Shown here: positions 1 through 8,340 of the stretch, one piece after another
Position numbering within the stretch: position 1 is the first letter of the stretch
Layout: each line of letters begins with the position of its first letter
From: Flavobacterium frigoris PS1
GTDB taxonomy: Bacteria; Bacteroidota; Bacteroidia; Flavobacteriales; Flavobacteriaceae
Direction: 5' to 3'
NCBI RefSeq assembly: GCF_000252125.1
Contig: NZ_AHKF01000010.1
Span: 309,504-373,503, forward strand
DNA: 64,000 nucleotides
The notes under the pieces: model-generated
Database searches by the model: none
The model's input: the letters and a program-made list of their open reading frames with translations, nothing else
Told to the model about the DNA's origin: nothing
Translations under genes and position numbers: made by a program

Positions 1-2
1 AA

Positions 3-2012
3 AATGGATTAATCATTGTTATAAATGAGGCTGACGGAAGTATGCTGAATGTAGTTGATATTATCAACAAGCAACTTCCTGCTAACATGAAAAAGATAAA
101 CCATTTCATGGAATATGATGGTATTGTATATGTTTCCTGTGATTTTGGAATCGTTCAGTTCAATTTAGCTACGATGCTCTTTGGAGACACTTATTTCATA
201 GGGGATAATGGTGCGGAAATTAGCATAAGACAAACGGCAGTTTACAATGGGTTTATTTATGCAGCAACAATTAATGGAATTCGAAGAGCTGCGATCACAA
301 GCGCGAATTTAAATGACTTTAATCAATGGATGCAAGTGATTGCTGGAAGTTGGGCTAGTATAGAAACTTTTAATACAGATTTAGTGGCAATTAGCACTTC
401 TGGTAATATACATAGATATAATAGTAATACGAACTCCTTTGTCAGTTTTGTGGTTTTGTCCCAGCCGACTGTGGATATGAGGGCAAATGATAGCTATTTG
501 ATTGTTACAAGTCCGAATAGTATATATGTTTACAATAAGCAAATGGCTTTAGTACGCCAAATAAGCAGTAATCAAATCCCAGAAAGCGACCCTGTATTTA
601 GCTGTGCCGCAAGTGCAGGAGGTATAATATACATTGGTACAAAGGAAAATGGACTATTTACAACAACAATAGTTGGTGTTTCTGATTTTAAAAACGCAAT
701 GCCTTCAGGTCCAAGCCGAAATAATATTTTCGCAATCGAAGCTACGTCAAGTTCACTTTGGGCAGTTTATGGAGATTATACGGTAGATTATAATCCTTAT
801 CCACTAGATAATTATGGGATTAGCAAATTTAGCGCAACAGGCTGGTTGAATATTCCTTATGAATCAGTTTTGGATGCAAAATCGTTGGTAAGGATTATTG
901 TGAACCCTAGTAATGAAAATGAGGTTTATATAGGTTCCTCTTATTCTGGCTTGTTAAAAATAGAAAATGATGAGCCATCAGTTTTATACAATCAAACAAA
1001 TAGTGGGCTAGAGCAGATTTCATTCCTGCCAAATTACTTTAATGATGTGCGAGTAAATGGGGCTGTCTTTGATAAATCAGGGAATTTGTGGGTCAATAAT
1101 AGTTTGGTTGATAACGGCATAAAAGTGTTAAAAAGAGATGGGTCTTGGCAAGCTTTCTCGACAAAAACAATACTCGCTGATATCGAGAAATCCAGTTTTG
1201 GAAGAATGACTGTCGATAAAAACGGAACAAAATGGATAGCAACCAGCAGAGATGGTATTATAGGTTTTAATGAAATTAGTAATGTGCTGAAGAAAATCAC
1301 ATTTGGACCTGAATCGGGGAATCTTCCTATTGCAGATGCAAGAGTAGCGGCAGTAGACAATAGGAATCAGCTTTGGATTGGAACGACAAAAGGCCTTCGT
1401 ATTTTGTCGAATGTGGGCGATTTTCAAACCGAAAACCAATTGACAACAAGTTCGATTATTATATTAGAAGATAACCTTGCTCAAGAATTATTGTACGAGC
1501 AATTTATTACTGATATTGTTGTTGATGGGGCTAATAATAAGTGGATCGGTACTGCAGACTCAGGTTTGTTTCTAGTTTCTCCAAACGGACAGCAAACGCT
1601 ATATCATTTTACAATAAACAACTCCCCTTTGCCTAGTAATGTCATCAATGATATTGCAATAAACAGTGCAACAGGAGAGGTTTTTATTGCTACTGACAAA
1701 GGTTTAATTTCTTTTAAAGGAGTTGCTACAAAAGCCAATGAGGATTTAAGTGAGGTTTATGTATATCCAAATCCAGTTCGGCCAGAATATGAAGGAACTG
1801 TGAAAATAGCAGGTTTAATAGATAGAGCTAACGTGAAAATCACCGATATTGAAGGGAATCTAGTGTATGAATCTACTTCAGAAGGAGGAACGCTAGAATG
1901 GGATACTTATGCATTTGGAAAGTATAAAGTAGCTTCTGGTGTATATATGATTTTTATTTCGGCGAATGACGGAGTAGAAACCAAAGTTAAAAAAGTGATG
2001 ATCATAAGGTAG
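3..2012 (+). CDS. porZ: PorZ-like type IX secretion system protein (5' end outside window)
   Basis: The reading frame is open to the left edge of the window, so the N-terminus is missing and the internal ATG at 42 is not the real start. The visible 669 residues are a series of beta-propeller blades with motifs such as KWIATSRDGI, LWIGTTKGL and KWIGTADSGLF, as in two-component-regulator propeller repeats. The last ~85 residues (from VYVYPNPV, ending KKVMIIR) form a type A T9SS C-terminal sorting domain. This architecture and the position just upstream of recO match PorZ, the cell-surface component of the T9SS attachment complex that processes and anchors cargo. The missing N-terminus prevents a check of the signal peptide. 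An ordinary T9SS-secreted propeller protein is the alternative. Confidence 0.8.
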   Translation, partial: NGLIIVINEADGSMLNVVDIINKQLPANMKKINHFMEYDGIVYVSCDFGIVQFNLATMLFGDTYFIGDNGAEISIRQTAVYNGFIYAATINGIRRAAITSANLNDFNQWMQVIAGSWASIETFNTDLVAISTSGNIHRYNSNTNSFVSFVVLSQPTVDMRANDSYLIVTSPNSIYVYNKQMALVRQISSNQIPESDPVFSCAASAGGIIYIGTKENGLFTTTIVGVSDFKNAMPSGPSRNNIFAIEATSSSLWAVYGDYTVDYNPYPLDNYGISKFSATGWLNIPYESVLDAKSLVRIIVNPSNENEVYIGSSYSGLLKIENDEPSVLYNQTNSGLEQISFLPNYFNDVRVNGAVFDKSGNLWVNNSLVDNGIKVLKRDGSWQAFSTKTILADIEKSSFGRMTVDKNGTKWIATSRDGIIGFNEISNVLKKITFGPESGNLPIADARVAAVDNRNQLWIGTTKGLRILSNVGDFQTENQLTTSSIIILEDNLAQELLYEQFITDIVVDGANNKWIGTADSGLFLVSPNGQQTLYHFTINNSPLPSNVINDIAINSATGEVFIATDKGLISFKGVATKANEDLSEVYVYPNPVRPEYEGTVKIAGLIDRANVKITDIEGNLVYESTSEGGTLEWDTYAFGKYKVASGVYMIFISANDGVETKVKKVMIIR

Positions 2013-2069
2013 TTTAGAAGAATGAATTAAGTTTTCAATCTTAAATTTTTCAATTTTTGAATTAAAATA

Positions 2070-2783
2070 ATGCAAGTCAAAACAAAAGCCATCGTTATTT
2101 CATCTATAAAATTCCAAGAGAAAAGCTTGATTGTGAAATGCTTCACCCAGTCTCATGGTTTGAAATCTTATTTTGTCAGAGATGCTTTTTCGGGTAGAAA
2201 ATCGAATCAAAAAATCGCTTATTTTCAACCGTTGACCATTCTTGAAATTGAAGCTGTCCATAAGAATAAAGGAACTTTGGAAAACTTCAAAGAGATAAAG
2301 ATTAGCGCACCTTTTCAGTCGATTCATTCGGATATTTATAAAAGTACCATCGTGATGTTTGTATCGGAAATTCTGCATCATTCAATACATGAAGAGGAAG
2401 AAAACGAATCGCTTTTCAGCTTTCTGGAAACGGCCTTACTTTGGTTAGATCATCATGATGAAATAGCTAATTTTCATTTGATTTTGTTGCTTGAAACTAC
2501 AAAATATCTTGGCTTTTATCCTGATATTTCTGACATAGAGATGCCTTTTTTCGAGATGACCGAAGGTGTTTTTACGCCTTTTCACGCCATAAGTTCTCTT
2601 ACGGAGCATGAAACGAATTTGTTTAAAAAATTGATCAATTTAAAATTCGATAACGACCAAAAAATCTTCCATGTCATTGAAAGGCAAATTGTGCTGAAGG
2701 TTCTTATTGATTACTACAGTATTCATCTTGACGGATTCAAAAAGCCAAAATCCCTTGATGTTTTAAAGGAAGTTTTTTCTTAG
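2070..2783 (+). CDS. recO: DNA repair protein RecO
   Basis: The product is 237 residues, the usual RecO length. The N-terminus (MQVKTKAIVISSIKFQEKS, then GLKSYFVRDAF) is the RecO OB-fold; the rest is the helical RecO C-terminal domain. RecO binds single-stranded DNA and, with RecR, loads RecA in the RecF recombination pathway. The zinc-finger cysteines of many RecO proteins are absent. It begins 57 bp after the PorZ-like gene, with no hairpin between them, so the two may be cotranscribed. No strong Shine-Dalgarno sequence precedes the ATG. A near-perfect palindrome lies downstream at 2855-2895. Confidence 0.92.
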   Translation: MQVKTKAIVISSIKFQEKSLIVKCFTQSHGLKSYFVRDAFSGRKSNQKIAYFQPLTILEIEAVHKNKGTLENFKEIKISAPFQSIHSDIYKSTIVMFVSEILHHSIHEEEENESLFSFLETALLWLDHHDEIANFHLILLLETTKYLGFYPDISDIEMPFFEMTEGVFTPFHAISSLTEHETNLFKKLINLKFDNDQKIFHVIERQIVLKVLIDYYSIHLDGFKKPKSLDVLKEVFS

Positions 2784-2854
2784 AAAGTTGAGCTCATCTC
2801 CCTTAAAAATTCAAGAAAAATCTAATTGAATACTTGTAACTTCAGGCAAATAGA

Positions 2855-2895
2855 TAATTTCATTTTTGAGTTTAATAAACTCAAAAATGAAATTA
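2855..2895. repeat. Perfect 20-bp inverted repeat with a 1-nt centre
   Basis: The arms 2855-2874 and 2876-2895 are exact reverse complements separated by one base. The element follows recO and precedes the ileS promoter. There is no T-tract right after the stem, so it is not a textbook intrinsic terminator, although it could end recO transcription or protect its 3' end. Confidence 0.6.
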
Positions 2896-2982
2896 CTCTT
2901 ACTTTTAAATTACTTGAAACGCAGTAGTTGACAAAAATCTGCGTCAATTCATGAAATCCGTGTTTAATTATTGAAAATTCCT

Positions 2983-2990
2983 TACTTTCG
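2983..2990 (+). promoter_or_regulatory. Putative -7 box of ileS
   Basis: TACTTTCG differs by one base from the Bacteroidota -7 consensus TAnnTTTG. It lies inside the upstream extension of the ileS frame that starts at TTG 2971, so it supports ATG 3016 as the real start. I see no clear -33 TTG. Confidence 0.5.
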
Positions 2991-3015
2991 CACTTCGATT
3001 AAAGAAAAGGATAAA

Positions 3016-6000
3016 ATGAGCACAAAATTTACTGAATACAAAGGACTTGACTTACCAACTGTAGCATCAGAAGTACTTGATTTTTGGAAGAAAGAAAATA
3101 TATTTGAAAAGAGTGTAACTACCCGTGAGGGAAATGAACCATTCGTATTTTTTGAAGGGCCACCTTCAGCAAATGGTTTACCAGGTATTCACCATGTTAT
3201 GGCACGCGCTATTAAAGATATTTTTTGCAGATATAAAACTCAAAAAGGATTCCAAGTAAAGCGTAAAGCGGGTTGGGATACTCATGGTTTGCCTGTGGAA
3301 CTTGGTACCGAGAAGGAACTAGGAATTACAAAAGAAGATATAGGAAAGAAAATTTCTATCGAAGAATACAACGAAGCGTGTAAGAAGACCGTGATGCGTT
3401 ATACTGACGTATGGAATGACTTGACTGAAAAAATGGGGTATTGGGTAGATATGGAAGATCCATATGTGACGTACAAGCCTAAATATATGGAGACGGTTTG
3501 GTGGATTTTGAAACAGATCTATAACAAAGATTTGATGTACAAAGGGTACACAATTCAACCGTATTCTCCAAAAGCAGGAACAGGATTGTCTTCACATGAA
3601 GTGAATCAGCCAGGAAGTTACCGTGATGTAACTGATACAACTGTCGTGGCTCAGTTCAAAACGATCAATGAAACTTTACCAGCTGCTTGGCAAGGATTAG
3701 GAGAGATTCTTTTTTTAGCTTGGACAACGACACCTTGGACATTGCCTTCGAACACCGCTTTGACTGTAGGTCCTAAAATTGATTATGTAATTGTAAAAAC
3801 ATTCAACCAGTATACTTTCTTGCCTACTAACGTGGTTCTCGCTAAGAACTTAGTTGGAAAACAATTTGGTAAAGGATTTTTCGCTAGCGAAGATGCTGCC
3901 GACTTTGAGAATTTCAAAGCAGGAGACAAGAAAATACCATTCCAGGTTATTGCTGAAGCAAAAGGCGCTGACTTAGTTGGGATTCGTTATGAACAATTAA
4001 TGCCGTTCGTCTTGCCTTATCAAAATTCAGAAAATGCTTTTAGAGTAATTTCAGGAGATTTTGTGACCATTGAGGATGGAACAGGAATTGTACACACTGC
4101 ACCAACTTTTGGGGCTGATGATGCAAAAGTGGCAAAAGAAGCTTCACCAGAGGTACCGCCATTATTGGTTTTGGATGAAAACGAAACTCCAGTTCCACTT
4201 GTAGATTTACAAGGAAAGTTTACTTCTCACATGGGTGAATATGCTGGTAAATACGTTAAAAACGAATATTATAACGATGGTGAAGCACCAGAGCGTTCTA
4301 TAGATGTTGAAATTGCCATTCAATTAAAAGAAGAAAATAAAGCGTTTAAAGTAGAGAAATACGTGCACAGTTATCCACATTGTTGGAGAACAGACAAGCC
4401 TATTTTGTACTACCCGTTAGATTCTTGGTTTATAAAAATCACAGAAGTTAGAGACAGAATGTTCGAACTGAACGAAACCATCAACTGGAAACCAAAATCA
4501 ACAGGGGAAGGTCGTTTTGGTAATTGGATTAAAAATGCCAATGACTGGAATTTATCTCGTTCAAGATATTGGGGAATTCCATTGCCAATCTGGAGAACAG
4601 AGGACAAACAAGAAGAAATCTTAATTGGTTCTGTTGAAGAGTTATACAACGAAATAGAAAAATCAATCGCTGCAGGTTTCCAAAAAGAAAATCCTTTCAA
4701 AGGTTTTGAAATTGGGAATATGGACGAGAGCAACTATGACCTAATTGACTTGCATAAAAATGTAGTTGATGAAATCACCTTGCTTTCTCCTTCAGGAAAA
4801 CCAATGATGCGTGAAGCTGATTTGATTGATGTTTGGTTTGACTCCGGTTCAATGCCGTATGCACAATGGCATTATCCTTTTGAAAACAAAGACAAAATAG
4901 ACGAGAATAAAGACTTTCCAGCTAATTTTATTGCTGAAGGAGTCGATCAAACCCGTGGATGGTTTTATACTTTACACGCTATTGCAACTTTAGTTTTTGA
5001 TAAAGTAGCTTATAAAAATGTAGTTTCGAATGGTTTAGTGCTAGATAAAAACGGACAAAAAATGTCTAAACGTCTAGGGAATGCTGCAGATCCATTTGAT
5101 ACTTTGGCGGAATATGGACCAGATGCTACACGCTGGTATATGATATCAAATGCCAATCCTTGGGATAACTTAAAATTTGACTTAGAAGGAATTGCTGAGG
5201 TGCGTCGTAAGTTCTTTGGGACTTTATACAATACTTATTCTTTCTTTAGTTTATATGCTAATATTGATGGATTTACCTATAAAGAAGAGGAAATTCCAGT
5301 AAACGAAAGACCAGAAATTGACCAATGGATTATTTCTGAGTTGAATACTTTGATAAAAGATGTCGATGGTTTCTATGCTGATTATGAGCCTACGAAAGCA
5401 GCTCGTGCAATATCAGAATTTGTTCAGGAAAATTTGAGCAACTGGTACGTTCGTTTGTGTAGAAGACGTTTCTGGAAAGGGGAATATGCACAAGATAAAA
5501 TAGCGGCTTATCAGACGCTATATACCTGCTTATTGACGGTAAGTAAACTGGGTGCTCCAATTGCTCCGTTCTTTATGGACAAGCTTTACAGAGATTTAAC
5601 TTTAGCAACACAGTCAGAAAACTATGACAGTGTACATTTGGCAAAGTTTCCAATTTCGGTTGACAACTATGTTAATAAAATGTTAGAAAGTAAAATGGAG
5701 AAGGCACAAACCATTTCGTCATTAGTCTTGTCACTCCGTAAAAAGGAAATGATTAAGGTGCGTCAACCATTACAAAAGGTAATGATTCCAGTACTTGACG
5801 AGAATCAAAGGCTTGAAATAGAGGCGGTTTCCGATCTAATAAAGGCTGAGGTAAATGTTAAAGAAATCTTACTTTTGGACGATGCTTCTGGAGTTTTGGT
5901 GAAGCAAATAAAACCTAACTTTAAAGCACTAGGGCCTCGTTTTGGAAAAGATATGGGTCTAGTTTCCAAGGAGATACAAGTTTTTTCTACTGAAAAAATT

Positions 6001-6417
6001 AGTCAATTGGAGAGTAGCGGAGCTATAAATGTTGTTATTGATGGAAAAAGTATAACTTTAACATTGGAAGATGTAGAGATTTCTTCCCAAGATATAGAAG
6101 GATGGTTGGTTGCTAATTCAAATGGAATAACCGTAGCCCTTGATATAGTTATCTCTCCAGAATTGAAGAAAGAAGGTATAGCTAGAGAATTGGTAAACAG
6201 AATTCAAAATATCAGAAAGGATTCGGGATTTGAAGTGACGGATAAAATAAAGGTTCATTTGCAAAAAAATGACACTTTAGAAGATGCGATAAAGCCGAAT
6301 TTAGAATATATTAAATCAGAAACACTAACAGAAGAATTGGTTTTTGAAGAAGTTATAGATAATGGCACAGAAATTGAGTTTGACGAGATAAAAACAAAAA
6401 TAAAAATTACTAAATAA
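3016..6417 (+). CDS. ileS: Isoleucyl-tRNA synthetase, IleRS2 type with GXHH signature
   Basis: This 1133-residue class I synthetase charges tRNA-Ile. The KMSKR loop is intact (GQKMSKRLGN). The first signature motif, normally HXGH, reads G57-I-H-H60 within ANGLPGIHHVMAR, so the first His and the Gly are swapped. The editing domain and anticodon-binding region are present (WTTTPWTLPSNTAL; DVWFDSGSMPYAQWHY; LSNWYVRLCRRRFW). The length and the lack of a C-terminal zinc motif fit the eukaryote-like IleRS2 clade. A TTG-initiated extension from 2971 would overlap the promoter, so ATG 3016 is chosen. The DksA-like gene follows after 7 bp, indicating cotranscription. Confidence 0.96.
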   Translation: MSTKFTEYKGLDLPTVASEVLDFWKKENIFEKSVTTREGNEPFVFFEGPPSANGLPGIHHVMARAIKDIFCRYKTQKGFQVKRKAGWDTHGLPVELGTEKELGITKEDIGKKISIEEYNEACKKTVMRYTDVWNDLTEKMGYWVDMEDPYVTYKPKYMETVWWILKQIYNKDLMYKGYTIQPYSPKAGTGLSSHEVNQPGSYRDVTDTTVVAQFKTINETLPAAWQGLGEILFLAWTTTPWTLPSNTALTVGPKIDYVIVKTFNQYTFLPTNVVLAKNLVGKQFGKGFFASEDAADFENFKAGDKKIPFQVIAEAKGADLVGIRYEQLMPFVLPYQNSENAFRVISGDFVTIEDGTGIVHTAPTFGADDAKVAKEASPEVPPLLVLDENETPVPLVDLQGKFTSHMGEYAGKYVKNEYYNDGEAPERSIDVEIAIQLKEENKAFKVEKYVHSYPHCWRTDKPILYYPLDSWFIKITEVRDRMFELNETINWKPKSTGEGRFGNWIKNANDWNLSRSRYWGIPLPIWRTEDKQEEILIGSVEELYNEIEKSIAAGFQKENPFKGFEIGNMDESNYDLIDLHKNVVDEITLLSPSGKPMMREADLIDVWFDSGSMPYAQWHYPFENKDKIDENKDFPANFIAEGVDQTRGWFYTLHAIATLVFDKVAYKNVVSNGLVLDKNGQKMSKRLGNAADPFDTLAEYGPDATRWYMISNANPWDNLKFDLEGIAEVRRKFFGTLYNTYSFFSLYANIDGFTYKEEEIPVNERPEIDQWIISELNTLIKDVDGFYADYEPTKAARAISEFVQENLSNWYVRLCRRRFWKGEYAQDKIAAYQTLYTCLLTVSKLGAPIAPFFMDKLYRDLTLATQSENYDSVHLAKFPISVDNYVNKMLESKMEKAQTISSLVLSLRKKEMIKVRQPLQKVMIPVLDENQRLEIEAVSDLIKAEVNVKEILLLDDASGVLVKQIKPNFKALGPRFGKDMGLVSKEIQVFSTEKISQLESSGAINVVIDGKSITLTLEDVEISSQDIEGWLVANSNGITVALDIVISPELKKEGIARELVNRIQNIRKDSGFEVTDKIKVHLQKNDTLEDAIKPNLEYIKSETLTEELVFEEVIDNGTEIEFDEIKTKIKITK

Positions 6418-6424
6418 TTAGGAT

Positions 6425-6805
6425 ATGGTAGATGCACCAACAAGATACTCAGACGCTGATTTGGCAGAGTTCAAAGAGATAATTCTAAACAAAATACATA
6501 AAGCGCAGGCTGATTTAGACTTGATAAAAAGCGCCTACATGAATGATTTGAATAATGGTACGGATGATACGTCGCCTACATTCAAAGCGTTTGAGGAAGG
6601 AAGTGAAAGTATGTCTAAAGAGGCGAACTCGCAACTGGCCATCCGTCAGGAAAAATTCATTCGTGATTTGAAGAATGCATTATTCCGTGTAGAGAACAAG
6701 ACTTATGGTTTATGCAAAGTAACTGGTAAACTAATTGGTAAAGAGAGATTGAAAATCGTTCCTCATGCTACCATGAGTATTGAAGCTAAAAATCTACAGC
6801 GATAA
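6425..6805 (+). CDS. DksA/TraR family protein with degenerate zinc finger
   Basis: The 126-residue protein has a helical, probably coiled-coil N-terminal part (about residues 8-90) and ends with YGLCKVTGKLIGKERLKIVP and a short tail, the DksA/TraR zinc-finger region. Only one of the usual four cysteines remains (GLC), so zinc binding is unlikely. Family members bind the RNA polymerase secondary channel and modulate initiation, often with ppGpp. It lies 7 bp after ileS and is followed by an intrinsic terminator, so it is the last gene of the ileS transcript. The family is clear; the regulatory role is inferred. Confidence 0.85.
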   Translation: MVDAPTRYSDADLAEFKEIILNKIHKAQADLDLIKSAYMNDLNNGTDDTSPTFKAFEEGSESMSKEANSQLAIRQEKFIRDLKNALFRVENKTYGLCKVTGKLIGKERLKIVPHATMSIEAKNLQR

Positions 6806-6828
6806 TATCTTCCGTTATATAAATATTT

Positions 6829-6855
6829 AACGCTCCATTGGGAGCGTTTTTTTTG
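6829..6855 (+). terminator. Intrinsic terminator after ileS-dksA-like operon
   Basis: The stem AACGCTCC/GGAGCGTT has a 4-nt loop and is followed by a run of eight T residues. Confidence 0.85.
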
Positions 6856-6865
6856 ATAAAATTAT

Positions 6866-6873
6866 TACTTTTG
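6866..6873 (+). promoter_or_regulatory. Putative -7 box of lspA
   Basis: TACTTTTG matches the Bacteroidota consensus TAnnTTTG exactly, 20 nt before the lspA ATG and just after the upstream terminator. Confidence 0.65.
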
Positions 6874-6893
6874 CGCCACTTAAAATTTTAAAA

Positions 6894-7493
6894 ATGTCAT
6901 TACGAAAAGCGTATCTACTTATCTTCATTATATTAATAGTTGATCAGGTTTCAAAAATATTTGTAAAAACTAATTTTATATTAGGTGAAGAGGTTGAAGT
7001 TTTCAGATGGTTTAAAATTCTGTTTATAGAAAATGAAGGAATGGCTTGGGGTACTGAAATACCAGGAACCTATGGTAAGTTGTTCTTGACCATTTTTAGA
7101 TTGATTGCAGTAGGCGGAATTGGATATTGGTTATGGGATTCTGTAAAAAGAAAACATAGTTCTAATTATTTAATTGTAGCAATAGCATTAATTCTGGCAG
7201 GGGCATTTGGAAATATCATTGACTCTGTGTTTTATGGAGTTATTTTTGACGACAGCCATGCACAATTAGCTACACTATTTACTGATCAGCCTTACGGCAA
7301 ATATTTTCACGGTAAGGTAGTTGATATGTTTTACTTTCCGTTTTGGCATGGAACTTTACCAAGTTGGTTGCCGATTTGGGGTGGAAAAGATTTTACATTC
7401 TTTAATGCTATCTTTAATGTTGCTGATATGGCCATTTCAACTGGAGTGGGAGTATTAATCTTTTTTAATAAAAAAGCTTTTCACAAGAATTAA
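6894..7493 (+). CDS. lspA: Lipoprotein signal peptidase (signal peptidase II)
   Basis: LspA is an inner-membrane aspartyl protease that removes signal peptides from diacylglyceryl-modified prolipoproteins. The 199 residues contain four hydrophobic segments (starting about residues 5, 65, 95 and 165). The two catalytic aspartates are in GNIIDSVFYG and in FNVADMAIS near the C-terminus; IENEGMAWG is the conserved N-terminal family motif. A long loop before the last helix, including KVVDMFYFPFWHG, is common in Bacteroidota members. The gene has its own promoter and ends at a shared bidirectional terminator opposite a small lipoprotein gene, a likely substrate. Confidence 0.95.
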   Translation: MSLRKAYLLIFIILIVDQVSKIFVKTNFILGEEVEVFRWFKILFIENEGMAWGTEIPGTYGKLFLTIFRLIAVGGIGYWLWDSVKRKHSSNYLIVAIALILAGAFGNIIDSVFYGVIFDDSHAQLATLFTDQPYGKYFHGKVVDMFYFPFWHGTLPSWLPIWGGKDFTFFNAIFNVADMAISTGVGVLIFFNKKAFHKN

Positions 7494-7506
7494 ACTCTGA
7501 ATTATA

Positions 7507-7548
7507 ATAAAAAAGGGACCAATTCAAACTTGAATTGATCCCTTTTTT
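7507..7548. terminator. Bidirectional terminator between lspA and the lipoprotein gene
   Basis: A long stem (AAAAAAGGGA.CAATTCAA paired with TTGAATTG.TCCCTTTTTT) has an A-run on the left and a T-run on the right, so it can serve both converging genes. Confidence 0.85.
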
Positions 7549-7741
7549 ATTTGTTATGTCCTGGAGCATACTTTTTAGCGCTTTTTCCGCCATATATTTT
7601 TTTAGCTTGACCTGGTGGGAGTTTTTTAGCTTTATAAGTTGATCTGCTGGTTCCAGTCTGTATGCTGCAGTTTGATAATGATACTGCAAACAGAAGGACT
7701 AAAATTGCCATTAGAGACCTTGTGTATTTAATTTTTTTCAT
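7547..7741 (-). CDS. Small lipoprotein with PPGQAKKIYG motif
   Basis: This 64-residue protein begins with a lipoprotein signal (hydrophobic stretch ending LSNC, lipobox Cys about residue 25). The mature part is short, basic and Gly/Lys/Pro-rich: LPPGQAKKIYGGKSAKKYAP. Similar short flavobacterial lipoproteins with a PPGQAKK segment are often annotated 'quinol oxidase subunit 4', a label with no functional support that I know of. It converges on lspA, which would process it. An overlapping 74-residue frame on the same strand has no signal peptide and crosses the terminator, so this frame is preferred. The function is unknown. Confidence 0.75.
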   Translation of the reverse strand: MKKIKYTRSLMAILVLLFAVSLSNCSIQTGTSRSTYKAKKLPPGQAKKIYGGKSAKKYAPGHNK

Positions 7742-7767
7742 AATTTTAAATAAAATTGGAGGCGAAA

Positions 7768-8340
7768 TTAAGCTTTTTTAAATTGATAAATAGCAGTAGG
7801 ACATACGCAATAATCTAATTTCACATCAGCTTCGTGAGCATCAGTTATTTTATTTTCTGCTTCAAAAAAGGAGAGCCCAACTTTAATTACGTCCGGTTTA
7901 CATTCCGAAAGAAATTTGTCATAAAAGCCTTTGCCATATCCCACACGATGTCCTAGCTTGTCAAAAGCCAAAAGTGGGACAAAAACCACATCAATTTTAT
8001 TGGAAGGAACTTCAATTCCGTCAACTGGTTCGGGAATATTGAATTCGTTTTTTTTGATTTTGGTATTATCGGTTAATAAAAAATGGGTCATATTCCGCGT
8101 TTCAAAATCTGATTTCGAAATGATTATCTCTTTATCCTTACCTGAAAGTAAATATAAGATTAGTTCCGTATCCACTTCTTTATGTTCAATAATAGGCAAG
8201 AAAATATGAAAATAGGTCTTCTCCCAAATGGGTAAAGTCAATAGTTTATTGGCGATAGCCAAACTCATTTCCTCCAATTCATTTTCGGTTAATTCCCTTC
8301 TTAATGCTTTATACTTCGAGCGTAATTCTTTTTTGTGCAT
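7768..8340 (-). CDS. 5-formyltetrahydrofolate cyclo-ligase
   Basis: The enzyme converts 5-formyl-THF to 5,10-methenyl-THF using ATP. The 190 residues match family length. The signature near the C-terminus, PLLAFDKLGHRVGYGKGFYD, carries the ATP/folate-binding residues, and the N-terminus (KKELRSKYKALRREL) is the usual basic helix. The start overlaps the 3' end of the PLP decarboxylase gene by about 30 bp, so the two are probably cotranscribed and translationally coupled. Confidence 0.93.
   Translation of the reverse strand: MHKKELRSKYKALRRELTENELEEMSLAIANKLLTLPIWEKTYFHIFLPIIEHKEVDTELILYLLSGKDKEIIISKSDFETRNMTHFLLTDNTKIKKNEFNIPEPVDGIEVPSNKIDVVFVPLLAFDKLGHRVGYGKGFYDKFLSECKPDVIKVGLSFFEAENKITDAHEADVKLDYCVCPTAIYQFKKA

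Noticed and set aside
2971..3015. Longer IleRS start at TTG 2971
   Set aside because: A promoter-like box lies inside this extension and the conserved N-terminus begins at ATG 3016.
7465..7689. 74-residue minus-strand frame overlapping the small lipoprotein
   Set aside because: It lacks a signal peptide and runs through the bidirectional terminator, while the overlapping frame has a clear lipobox.
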